Below, one piece after another: positions 1 through 5,439 of a stretch of 6,027 nucleotides of DNA. Position numbers and translations under genes: made by a program. Each line of letters starts with the position of its first letter. The first letter of the stretch is position 1. The notes under the pieces were generated by a model, which searched no databases, had not been told where the DNA came from, and saw nothing but the letters and a program-made list of their open reading frames with translations. Source of the stretch: Pseudomonadota bacterium (GTDB taxonomy: Bacteria; Pseudomonadota; Alphaproteobacteria; Acetobacterales; Acetobacteraceae). The stretch is from positions 1-6,027 of the forward strand of contig JAJZVS010000245.1 in assembly GCA_021845555.1 (NCBI GenBank). The letters run 5' to 3'.

Positions 1-1135
1 CTTCGCCGCCCTGGCCAACGGCATCCTGATCAACGCCGCCGACAACGACGACACCCACAAGCGGGCGCTGCTGCACGTCGGTTCGGTGGTGGTGCCGACC
101 GCGCTCGCGCTCGCCGAGGCGGGCGGGCGGACGGGGTTGCAGATGCTGGCCGATCTGGTCGCGGGCTACGAGGTTGCGGTGCGCGTGGGCATGGCGGTGA
201 TGCCGACGCATTACCGGTTCTGGCACTCCACCGCGACCAACGGCACCTTCGGCGCGGCCGCCACCGCCGCGCACGCGCTCGGCCTCGATGCGGCCGGGAC
301 CCTGCGCGCGCTCGGGCTGGCCGGGACGCAGGCGGCCGGGCTCAACACGTTCTTCGAATCCGGCGACATGACCAAGAGCCTGCATCCCGGCAAGGCGGCG
401 CTGAACGGGGTGCTGTCGGCGGAGCTGGCCGCGCTCGGGATGACCAGCCCGCCCGGGATCCTGGAGCATCCGAAGGGCTATCTGGCCGCCTTCTCGCTCG
501 AACCGAAGCCCGCCGCGCTGACCGCCGGGCTGGGGCGGGAGTGGGAGATTCTGCAGAACGGATTCAAGTTCTTCCCCTCGATCCTGGCGAGCCACTCGCC
601 GATCCAGGCGATGCTGGCGATCGTCGCGCGCGACCGGCCGGACCCGGCGCGCATCGCCGGCGTGACGATCGAGACGTACGACACGGTGCGCAGCCACTTC
701 TCCAACAAGGACGTCGGCTCGGTGATGGCCGCGCGGGTGTCGGTGCCCTATTGCGTGGCGGTCGCCGCGGTGGACGGGCAGCTGACCCAGGCGCAGTTCG
801 CCGCCGCGCGCATCGCCGATCCGCTGGTCCGCCGCGTGCTGGAGCGGACCGAGGTGGTGGCGGACGCGGCGCTCAACCGCCTCTATCCCGACAAGTTTCC
901 CGCCCGCGTGACCGTGACGATGGAGGACGGGCAGCGGTTCCAGGAAACCGTGCTGCTGCCGAAGGGCGATCCCGGCGCGCCGCTTTCCGATGCGGAACTC
1001 GAGGACAAGTTCCGCGCCAATTGCGAGGCCGTGCTGGGCGCGGCGCGTACGGAACGGCTGCGCGCGGCGATCCTGCGGCTGGCGGAGGCAGGCTCGGTGG
1101 GCGATATCGTTGCGTTGGCGGCCGGGCGCGGGTAG
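1..1135 (+). CDS. MmgE/PrpD family protein, 5'-truncated by the window edge
   Basis: The reading frame is open from position 2 and gives 377 residues ending in TAG at 1133-1135. MmgE/PrpD proteins are usually about 450 residues, so roughly 75 N-terminal residues lie outside the window. The family includes 2-methylcitrate dehydratase, cis-aconitate decarboxylase and iminodisuccinate epimerase, cytosolic enzymes acting on carboxylic acids without a metal cluster. Family marks seen, numbered within the fragment: NDDTH at 15-19 followed by H25 (usual form DDTH...HP), the WHSTATNGTFGAAA stretch near 75-88, MTKSLHPGKAA with K125, NGFKFFPSILASH with K189 and H198 (usual K..P....H), and a C-terminal LLPKGDP followed by LSDAELEDKF. 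These cover the positions that form the active site in characterised members. Residues are family-typical but do not identify the substrate. Its neighbour is convergent, so it belongs with genes to the left. The family call is firm; the exact reaction is unknown. Confidence 0.92.
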   Translation, partial: FAALANGILINAADNDDTHKRALLHVGSVVVPTALALAEAGGRTGLQMLADLVAGYEVAVRVGMAVMPTHYRFWHSTATNGTFGAAATAAHALGLDAAGTLRALGLAGTQAAGLNTFFESGDMTKSLHPGKAALNGVLSAELAALGMTSPPGILEHPKGYLAAFSLEPKPAALTAGLGREWEILQNGFKFFPSILASHSPIQAMLAIVARDRPDPARIAGVTIETYDTVRSHFSNKDVGSVMAARVSVPYCVAVAAVDGQLTQAQFAAARIADPLVRRVLERTEVVADAALNRLYPDKFPARVTVTMEDGQRFQETVLLPKGDPGAPLSDAELEDKFRANCEAVLGAARTERLRAAILRLAEAGSVGDIVALAAGRG

Positions 1136-1160
1136 CGCCGGGTCCCGTCCCCGGCCGGCG
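1136..1160. terminator. GC hairpin between convergent stop codons, possible bidirectional terminator
   Basis: The 25-base gap between the MmgE/PrpD stop and the regulator stop is almost entirely self-complementary. GCCGGG at 1137-1142 can pair with CCCGGC at 1150-1155 (7-base loop), or CGCCGG at 1136-1141 with CCGGCG at 1155-1160. There is no T-tract on either side, so an intrinsic terminator is plausible from position and stem strength only. Confidence 0.4.
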
Positions 1161-2573
1161 TTACGCTGCCCGACCCGACGTGAGCCGCTGCAGCCAGCGC
1201 TGCACCCGCGTATCCTCGCACACGGCCACGTTGAACCGCATCCACGGCGAGCGAGCGAGATGCGGACGGAACACCGCGCCGGGCGCGAGCATGATGCCAT
1301 CGGCCCGCGCCGCTTCGGCCAGCGCCAGAGAGTCTTCGATATGTGGAAGCCGCGCCCAGACGAACATGCCGCCAGCGGGCTCCACCAGCAATTCCATGCC
1401 CATGCGCTCGAAGGCGCCAACCACGCTGAGCCGCGCCTCGCCGAGCCGCTCGTGCAGACGGGACAGGTATTTACGGTAATGGCCATCCACCAGCATCAGA
1501 TAGACCAGCCGCTCGGTGAACTGTGACGTCGTGATGCTGGTCAGCATCTTGATGTCGGCAAGTTCCTCGGCGATCTGCCGCCGACAGGCGATCAATCCGA
1601 CGCGCAGGCTGCCCGACAGGGTCTTGGAAAAGCTGCGCGCATAGATCACCCGGTTGAGCTGGTCGAGTGTCGCCAGACGGGGCGTCGGCAAGATCTGCAG
1701 ATCGGAGAAGATATCGTCTTCGACCACGGTGAAGTCGTGGCGTTCAGCCGCCTGCAGCACCCCGAAGGCGACATGCGGGCTCATATCGGTTCCGGTGGGG
1801 TTCTGCATCACCGACTGGGTGAAATAGACTTTCGGCCGATGCGCCGCAGCCAGTCTTTCCAGAGTCGCCACGTCCGGGCCGTCCTTATTGCGCGGCACCG
1901 CCAGCATCTCGATTCCCTGCATGCGCAGATTGCCGAACATGTTGTAGTAGCCGGGATCGTCCACCAGCGCCGCGTCGCCAGGTTTGAGCAGGTAGCGGAT
2001 GATGAGCTCGAGCGCCTGGCTGGTGCCCTGTGTCAGCAGGATCTGGCCCGCGTGCGCATTGATACCGAGCCCGGCCAGCATCAAGGCGAGATGCTCGCGC
2101 AGCGGCAGATACCCGAACGGGTGCCCGTATTCCAGCAGGTAGGCCCCGTTCCTGCGCGCGAGCACGTTCAGGCTTTGACGGATGCCTCCCTCGTCAAGCC
2201 ACGAATTGGGCAGCCATGGGCCGCCCGCGAGTACGACGTTCTCCTCGGCCTCCAGCAACCGGCGGATGAGCCAGACAAGCTGCTCGTTGCGCTTATGGTG
2301 GTCGGCGGGCACGGGATGCGTCGCGCACGGATGCTGCGCGGTGGTGTAGAAGCCCGCGCCGCGGCGCGATTGGAGGTAGCCCATCGCAACCAATCGGTCG
2401 TAGGCCTCGACCACCGTGGATCGGCTGACATCATAGGTGGCGGCGAAATTGCGGATCGACGGCAGCCTGGTGCCTGGCCGCAGGTGCCGATCGTCGATCT
2501 GCCGCTTCACGCCGGCCACGATCTGGTCGGCGAGCGGCTGGCCGCCCTGATGGCTGACAGTGAGGGAGAACAT
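1161..2573 (-). CDS. MocR-type transcriptional regulator (GntR winged helix fused to PLP aminotransferase-like domain)
   Basis: The 470-residue product has the length and two-domain plan of MocR regulators such as GabR, PdxR and TauR. Residues about 12-77 form a GntR winged helix: LADQIVAGVKRQI, then LRPGTRLPSIRNFA, then VSRSTVVEAYDRLVAMGYL and the wing RRGAGFY. After a linker (about 80-105) comes a fold-type I aminotransferase domain with DDPGYY (205-210), NPTG (258-261), EDD (285-287), the PLP-binding lysine in SFSKTL (K317), and R446 in MRFNV, which would hold the substrate carboxylate. These proteins normally sense PLP or an amino-acid adduct and control a divergent gene and themselves. 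I start at the ATG at 2573: an upstream in-frame ATG at 2756 adds 61 residues with no family resemblance and would run through the inverted repeat at 2609-2640. The motif after EDD reads IF where related proteins carry a Tyr. Sampled GC is lower than in the exporter and ligase. Family is firm; the effector is unknown. Confidence 0.93.
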   Translation of the reverse strand: MFSLTVSHQGGQPLADQIVAGVKRQIDDRHLRPGTRLPSIRNFAATYDVSRSTVVEAYDRLVAMGYLQSRRGAGFYTTAQHPCATHPVPADHHKRNEQLVWLIRRLLEAEENVVLAGGPWLPNSWLDEGGIRQSLNVLARRNGAYLLEYGHPFGYLPLREHLALMLAGLGINAHAGQILLTQGTSQALELIIRYLLKPGDAALVDDPGYYNMFGNLRMQGIEMLAVPRNKDGPDVATLERLAAAHRPKVYFTQSVMQNPTGTDMSPHVAFGVLQAAERHDFTVVEDDIFSDLQILPTPRLATLDQLNRVIYARSFSKTLSGSLRVGLIACRRQIAEELADIKMLTSITTSQFTERLVYLMLVDGHYRKYLSRLHERLGEARLSVVGAFERMGMELLVEPAGGMFVWARLPHIEDSLALAEAARADGIMLAPGAVFRPHLARSPWMRFNVAVCEDTRVQRWLQRLTSGRAA

Positions 2574-2608
2574 GCCGGCCCCCGCTTCGGATCCATCCGC
2601 TTCGCACC

Positions 2609-2640
2609 CGACTGTACCGGCCACGCGACCAGTACAGTCG
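2609..2640. promoter_or_regulatory. Perfect 9-bp inverted repeat, candidate operator of the MocR regulator
   Basis: CGACTGTAC at 2609-2617 and its exact reverse complement GTACAGTCG at 2632-2640 are separated by 14 bases. The half-sites are 23 bp apart, about two helical turns, so they lie on the same DNA face, as suits a dimeric regulator. The element is 36 bp upstream of the regulator ATG, in the gap shared with the divergent tautomerase gene. A partial third half-site, CAACTGTC at 2656-2663, follows about 24 bp further on, and a 10-bp palindrome GCCAATTGGC lies at 2642-2651. Binding by this regulator is inferred from location. Confidence 0.6.
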
Positions 2641-2658
2641 TGCCAATTGGCTTTGCAA
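2631..2658 (-). promoter_or_regulatory. Weak candidate promoter of the MocR regulator gene
   Basis: On the minus strand TTGCAA (2658-2653, four of six to the -35 consensus) and TGTACT (2636-2631, four of six to the -10 consensus) are 16 bases apart. The -10 candidate overlaps the right arm of the inverted repeat at 2632-2640, so a bound regulator would block it, consistent with autorepression. Both hexamers are imperfect, and no comparable promoter is evident for the divergent tautomerase gene. Confidence 0.3.
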
Positions 2659-2769
2659 CTGTCTATGCCCGTCCGGGAAAGTGTTCGGCAGGATGGCGCG
2701 GGTGTCAATCGACGCCAGCCGGACCGTCGGATGTTGCCGCGGCACCCGGTCGACAAGCCACAACCAACT

Positions 2770-2780
2770 GGAAGGGAGAA
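2770..2780 (+). promoter_or_regulatory. Ribosome binding site deciding the tautomerase start
   Basis: A purine-rich GGAAGGGAGAA run ends five bases before the ATG at 2786. It supports this start over the in-frame ATG at 2681, and it places the family's catalytic proline directly after the initiator methionine. Confidence 0.7.
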
Positions 2781-2785
2781 CGCCG

Positions 2786-3010
2786 ATGCCGCTCATTCAG
2801 GTCCGTGTCATCAAGGACGTGTTCAGCAAGGAGCAGAAGCGTCAGATCATCGGCAAGCTGACCGATGCGATGGTCTCGATCGAGGGGGAAAGCATGCGGG
2901 GCGTCACCTGGTGCGTCATCGAGGAGGTCGAAAGCGGCGACTGGGGGATCGGCGGCAACGCCCTCACCGCCGCCGATGCGCAGGCCCTGGCGCGCGGGAA
3001 AGCCGCCTGA
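2786..3010 (+). CDS. Tautomerase-superfamily protein, 4-oxalocrotonate tautomerase-like, 74 residues
   Basis: The product begins MPLIQVRVI, so removal of Met exposes Pro1, the catalytic base of the tautomerase superfamily; the first strand, the helix KEQKRQIIGKLTDAM and the hairpin GDWGIGG match the small 4-OT fold, which assembles as hexamers. Counting from Pro1, classical 4-OT uses Arg11, Arg39 and Phe50. By alignment on the EQK and GIGG landmarks, Arg11 becomes Val11/Phe12, Arg39 becomes Thr40, and Phe50 becomes Trp52, so the classical arginine pair is absent. The stretch VTWCVIEEVESGDWGIGG resembles, from memory, a distinct group of small tautomerases with a conserved VTW...EEV.SGDWGIGG signature and no settled function. 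It is about ten residues longer at the C-terminus than 62-residue 4-OT. It is divergent from the MocR gene across a 212-base control region and converges on the exporter gene. The fold is firm; the substrate is unknown. Confidence 0.88.
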   Translation: MPLIQVRVIKDVFSKEQKRQIIGKLTDAMVSIEGESMRGVTWCVIEEVESGDWGIGGNALTAADAQALARGKAA

Positions 3011-3036
3011 GGGAAACGGGGCCGGCGTCTCGCCGA

Positions 3037-3052
3037 GGCCGTGCGAACGGCC
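3037..3052. terminator. Hairpin with GCGA tetraloop between convergent genes, possible terminator
   Basis: GGCCGT at 3037-3042 and ACGGCC at 3047-3052 pair perfectly around a GCGA (GNRA-type) loop, 27 bases after the tautomerase stop. A smaller stem, CGGCG with CGCCG (3023-3035), lies just before it, and a perfect 12-base palindrome is at 3133-3144 beside the exporter stop. No T-tract follows, so termination is a guess. The rest of the 140-base gap shows no gene. Confidence 0.35.
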
Positions 3053-3150
3053 CACGGCAGGTTTCGCGACCGCCTGGGTGCGCACGGACCTCGGCCGTTC
3101 GCCGGTTCCGAGACCTCTGCCCGGATGCGGATCCCGGCGCCGGGCGGTCC

Positions 3151-4386
3151 CTAGCCGCCGGCCCGCGCCCGCCGCGCCGCGCCCTCCACATCCGGCAGGA
3201 AGGCGGTGAGCAGCCCGATCACCGGCAGGAAGGCGCAGATCCGATAGACGAACTCGATGCTGGTCCAGTCCGCCACCGCACCCAGCACCGCCGCGCCGAC
3301 ACCCGCCATGCCGAAGGCGAAGCCGAAGAACATCCCCGATACCATGCCGACCCGGCCCGGCATCAGTTCCTGGCCATAGACCACGATCGCCGAGAAGGCG
3401 GAGGACAACACGAGCCCGATCACCACGCTGAGGCCGATGGTGGCCGCCAGCCCGGCGTAGGGTAGCACGAGGGTGAACGGCAGCACGCCGAGGATCGAGC
3501 CCCAGATCACCGCCTTGCGGCCGAACCGGTCGCCGACCGGCCCGCCGATCACGGTGCCGGCGGCGGCCGCGGCGAGAAAGACGAACAGGCAGATCTGCGC
3601 CGACTGGGTCGTCAGATGGAAATGATCCATCAGGTAGAAGATGTAGTAGCTGTTGATACTGGCGAGGTAGAAGAACTTCGAGAACATCAGCGCCAGCAGC
3701 ACCGCGATCGCCCGCGCCACCTGGCCGCGGGGAAGCACGGACAGGCGTGCGGCGGCCGTGCGGGCCGGCGCGCGGGCCTGGCCGCGGGTCTTGTACCAGT
3801 GGCCGAGGCCGGTCAGGATCGACATCCCGCCCAGCGCCACCAGCGCGAACCAGGCGAGGCTCGCGCGCCCGTGCGGCAGGATGACGAACGCCGCCAGCAG
3901 CGGCCCGAGCGACTGGCCGAAAGTGCCGCCCACCTGGAACACCGATTGCGCCAGCCCGTGCCGCCCGCCCGAGGCCAGCCGGGCAATGCGCGAGGATTCC
4001 GGATGGAAGATCGAGGAGCCGATGCCGAGCAGTGCGGCGCCGGCCAGCAGCAGCGCGAAACTCGGCGCGAAGGCGATGGCAAGCAGGCCGAACAGCGTGA
4101 AGCTCATGCCGAACGGCAGCGAATAGGGCTTCGGCTTGCGATCGGTGTGCAGCCCGATCAGCGGCTGCAACAGCGAGGCGGTGGTCTGGTAGGTCAGCGT
4201 GAGCAGGCCGATCTGGCTGAAGTTGAGGTCGAAACCGCCCTTCAGGATCGGGTAGATCGCCGGCAGCAGCGACTGCATCATGTCGTTCAGCAGATGGCAG
4301 AAGCTGATCGCCCCCAGCACCGGGAACGCGACCGTAGCGGGCCGGGCGGCGACGGCGGCGGGTTGGGCCGTGGTGGTCTGGCTCAT
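3151..4386 (-). CDS. fsr: MFS exporter of the fosmidomycin-resistance (Fsr) type
   Basis: The 411-residue product follows E. coli Fsr (about 406 residues, recalled) almost from end to end. It shares LGAIS..HLLNDM.QSL..AIYP at about 24-46, SLLQP at 71-75, GSSIFHPESSR.AR at 123-136, ASGGRHGLAQS.FQVGG at 138-154, SLGPLLAA at 159-166, AAGTVIGGPVGD..GRK at 276-291, and the block from VWGS-type ILG through LMPGR.GMVSG.FFGFAFGM at 341-360. Hydrophobic segments fit twelve inner-membrane helices, with a charged central loop around 198-222 (YKTRGQARAPAR). MFS motif A appears as GLHTDRK (78-84) and again as GPVGDRFGRK (282-291). Fsr is a proton-driven exporter conferring fosmidomycin resistance in E. 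coli; its natural substrate is unclear. The ATG at 4386 gives the usual short polar N-terminus; upstream AAAGG is weak and rather far. It is divergent from the BadI-like gene, so a pathway-related export role is possible but unproven. Confidence 0.93.
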   Translation of the reverse strand: MSQTTTAQPAAVAARPATVAFPVLGAISFCHLLNDMMQSLLPAIYPILKGGFDLNFSQIGLLTLTYQTTASLLQPLIGLHTDRKPKPYSLPFGMSFTLFGLLAIAFAPSFALLLAGAALLGIGSSIFHPESSRIARLASGGRHGLAQSVFQVGGTFGQSLGPLLAAFVILPHGRASLAWFALVALGGMSILTGLGHWYKTRGQARAPARTAAARLSVLPRGQVARAIAVLLALMFSKFFYLASINSYYIFYLMDHFHLTTQSAQICLFVFLAAAAAGTVIGGPVGDRFGRKAVIWGSILGVLPFTLVLPYAGLAATIGLSVVIGLVLSSAFSAIVVYGQELMPGRVGMVSGMFFGFAFGMAGVGAAVLGAVADWTSIEFVYRICAFLPVIGLLTAFLPDVEGAARRARAGG

Positions 4387-4492
4387 GGGCGGGCAGGACC
4401 TTTGGTCGGGCGACCGGACAGGGGCGGGGCAGCGGGTTTCCTAAGATGAGCGGCCCGGCGGCGATCCGCCAGCATGCGCGGGCACGGAAGCA

Positions 4493-4539
4493 GGCGAAAC
4501 CCTGCCCGAAGCCGGAATAGCTGGGTTGAGGTTTCCGCC
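4493..4539. repeat. Imperfect inverted repeat in the fsr/hydrolase intergenic region
   Basis: GGCGAAACC at 4493-4501 is complementary to GGTTTCCGCC at 4530-4539 apart from one bulged base, with 28 bases between. It lies near the middle of the 254-base divergent gap, in its least GC-rich part, where an operator or promoter would be expected. I find no good -35/-10 pair for either gene there. Confidence 0.3.
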
Positions 4540-4548
4540 GGGATGGCG

Positions 4549-4568
4549 CCGGCGCGACCGGGCGCCGG
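4549..4568 (+). other. Strong GC hairpin upstream of the BadI-like gene
   Basis: CCGGCGC at 4549-4555 pairs exactly with GCGCCGG at 4562-4568 around a six-base loop, 72 bases before the ATG at 4641. GGCGCCGG itself occurs twice, at 4545-4552 and 4561-4568. It may be a leader hairpin or simply a product of high GC content. The rest of 4387-4640 holds no convincing gene. Confidence 0.35.
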
Positions 4569-4629
4569 GGCTGGCCGGGTGGCCCGCGGCGGTGGCACTC
4601 TCGCCGCCGACCCGCCCACCACGCCCGCC

Positions 4630-4633
4630 GGAG
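4630..4633 (+). promoter_or_regulatory. Ribosome binding site of the BadI-like gene
   Basis: GGAG is seven bases before the ATG at 4641, which supports that start. The resulting N-terminus matches the short lead-in before the first strand in crotonase-family proteins. Confidence 0.55.
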
Positions 4634-4640
4634 CCGACGC

Positions 4641-5426
4641 ATGAGCACCCCATACGAGACCATCCTGTTCGCCGAGGACGGCCCGATCGCCACGATCACG
4701 CTGAACCGCCCCGACGACGGCAACATGTTCACCGCGCAGATGTGCCTGGAGATCCGCGACTGCATCGAGCGCGTCCGCAACGAGACCCGCACCCGCGTGA
4801 TCGTGCTGACCGGCGCCGGCGACCGTTTCTTCTGCATCGGCGGGCGCAAGGAGGGGCTGCCCGACACCAAGCTCTATCCCGGCGTGCTGCCGACGCTCGA
4901 GATGTACGAAGCGATCGACCGCATCCAGAAGCCGGTGATCGCCAGCGTGAACGGCTACGCGGTGGGCGGGGGCAACGTGCTGCAGATGGTCTGCGACCTG
5001 ACCATCGCCAAGGAAAGCGCGGTGTTCCGCCAGGTCGGCCCGATGATGGGCAGCTTCGACGCCGGCTACGGCACCTGGTACCTGGAGGACCTGATCGGCA
5101 AGAAGCGCGCGAAGGAACTCTGGTACCGCAACCCGCGCATCCCGGCGCAGGAGGCGCTGGCGATGGGGCTGATCAACAAGGTGGTGCCGGACGACCGGCT
5201 GGCCGAGGAAACAAGGACCTTCGCGCTCGAGGTCGCGGATCGCGGCAGCTTCGCCCTCGCCTCCGTCAAGGCGGCGTTCAACGCGCGGCATGGCGGCGTC
5301 GGCGGCCTCGCCCGCATGGCGCACGACCTGCTGCTGCGCCAGTATCTCGACAGCGACGAAAGCCACGAGCTGCGCGACTCCTTCGCCGCGCGCCGCGGCC
5401 CGGACTCCTCCCGCTTCGGCCATTGA
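4641..5426 (+). CDS. Crotonase-fold hydrolase of the BadI/MenB branch (2-ketocyclohexanecarboxyl-CoA hydrolase-like)
   Basis: The 261-residue product is a complete crotonase-superfamily enzyme. GAGDRFFCIGG (58-68) and NGYAVGGGNVLQMVCDL (104-120) supply the two oxyanion-hole regions that hold the acyl-CoA carbonyl. GPMMGSFDAGYGTWYL (133-148) is the MenB/BadI signature in place of the Glu pair of true enoyl-CoA hydratases. S138, D140 and Y235 fall where MenB has its Ser, Asp and C-terminal Tyr, and as I recall they carry the same numbers in Rhodopseudomonas palustris BadI. The C-terminus, RDSFAARRGPDSSRF, also fits that branch. BadI hydrolyses the ring of 2-ketocyclohexanecarboxyl-CoA to pimelyl-CoA by a reverse-Dieckmann reaction. 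The segment after the first oxyanion region (about 69-85, RKEGLPDTKLYPG) differs from MenB and BadI as I remember them, so the ring substrate may differ. An acyl-CoA ligase starts 13 bases downstream, supporting a catabolic rather than menaquinone role. Branch is firm; substrate is inferred. Confidence 0.85.
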   Translation: MSTPYETILFAEDGPIATITLNRPDDGNMFTAQMCLEIRDCIERVRNETRTRVIVLTGAGDRFFCIGGRKEGLPDTKLYPGVLPTLEMYEAIDRIQKPVIASVNGYAVGGGNVLQMVCDLTIAKESAVFRQVGPMMGSFDAGYGTWYLEDLIGKKRAKELWYRNPRIPAQEALAMGLINKVVPDDRLAEETRTFALEVADRGSFALASVKAAFNARHGGVGGLARMAHDLLLRQYLDSDESHELRDSFAARRGPDSSRFGH

Positions 5427-5439
5427 GCGGGCGCGCGCG

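Noticed and set aside
2574..2756. 61-residue N-terminal extension of the MocR regulator
   Set aside because: It shows no family similarity, would translate through the inverted repeat and candidate promoter, and MocR proteins begin just before the winged helix, as from 2573.
2681..2785. Upstream ATG adding 35 residues to the tautomerase
   Set aside because: It would bury the catalytic proline inside the chain; the ATG at 2786 has a good ribosome binding site and puts Pro directly after Met.
1737..2861. Plus-strand open frame of 374 codons antisense to the regulator
   Set aside because: It is the complement of a clear MocR gene, runs through the operator region into the tautomerase start, and shows no recognisable motif.
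3133..3144. 12-base perfect palindrome CCCGGCGCCGGG as a terminator
   Set aside because: It has no loop-forming spacer and no T-tract, and short GC palindromes are common by chance in this composition.
2705..4870. Very long minus-strand open frame (721 codons)
   Set aside because: It overlaps the Fsr gene in another frame, spans the tautomerase and two intergenic regions, and translates to Arg/Gly/Ala-rich sequence without domains. Long shadow frames are expected at this GC content.
4383..5423. Minus-strand open frame of 346 codons antisense to the BadI-like gene
   Set aside because: The plus-strand frame has an intact catalytic set and ribosome binding site; this one has His/Ala/Val-rich sequence typical of a complement of coding DNA.
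4641..5426. Assignment as menaquinone enzyme MenB
   Set aside because: The signature residues are shared with BadI, the MenB-specific loop after the first oxyanion region is not recognisable, and the neighbour is a general acyl-CoA ligase in a catabolic setting.
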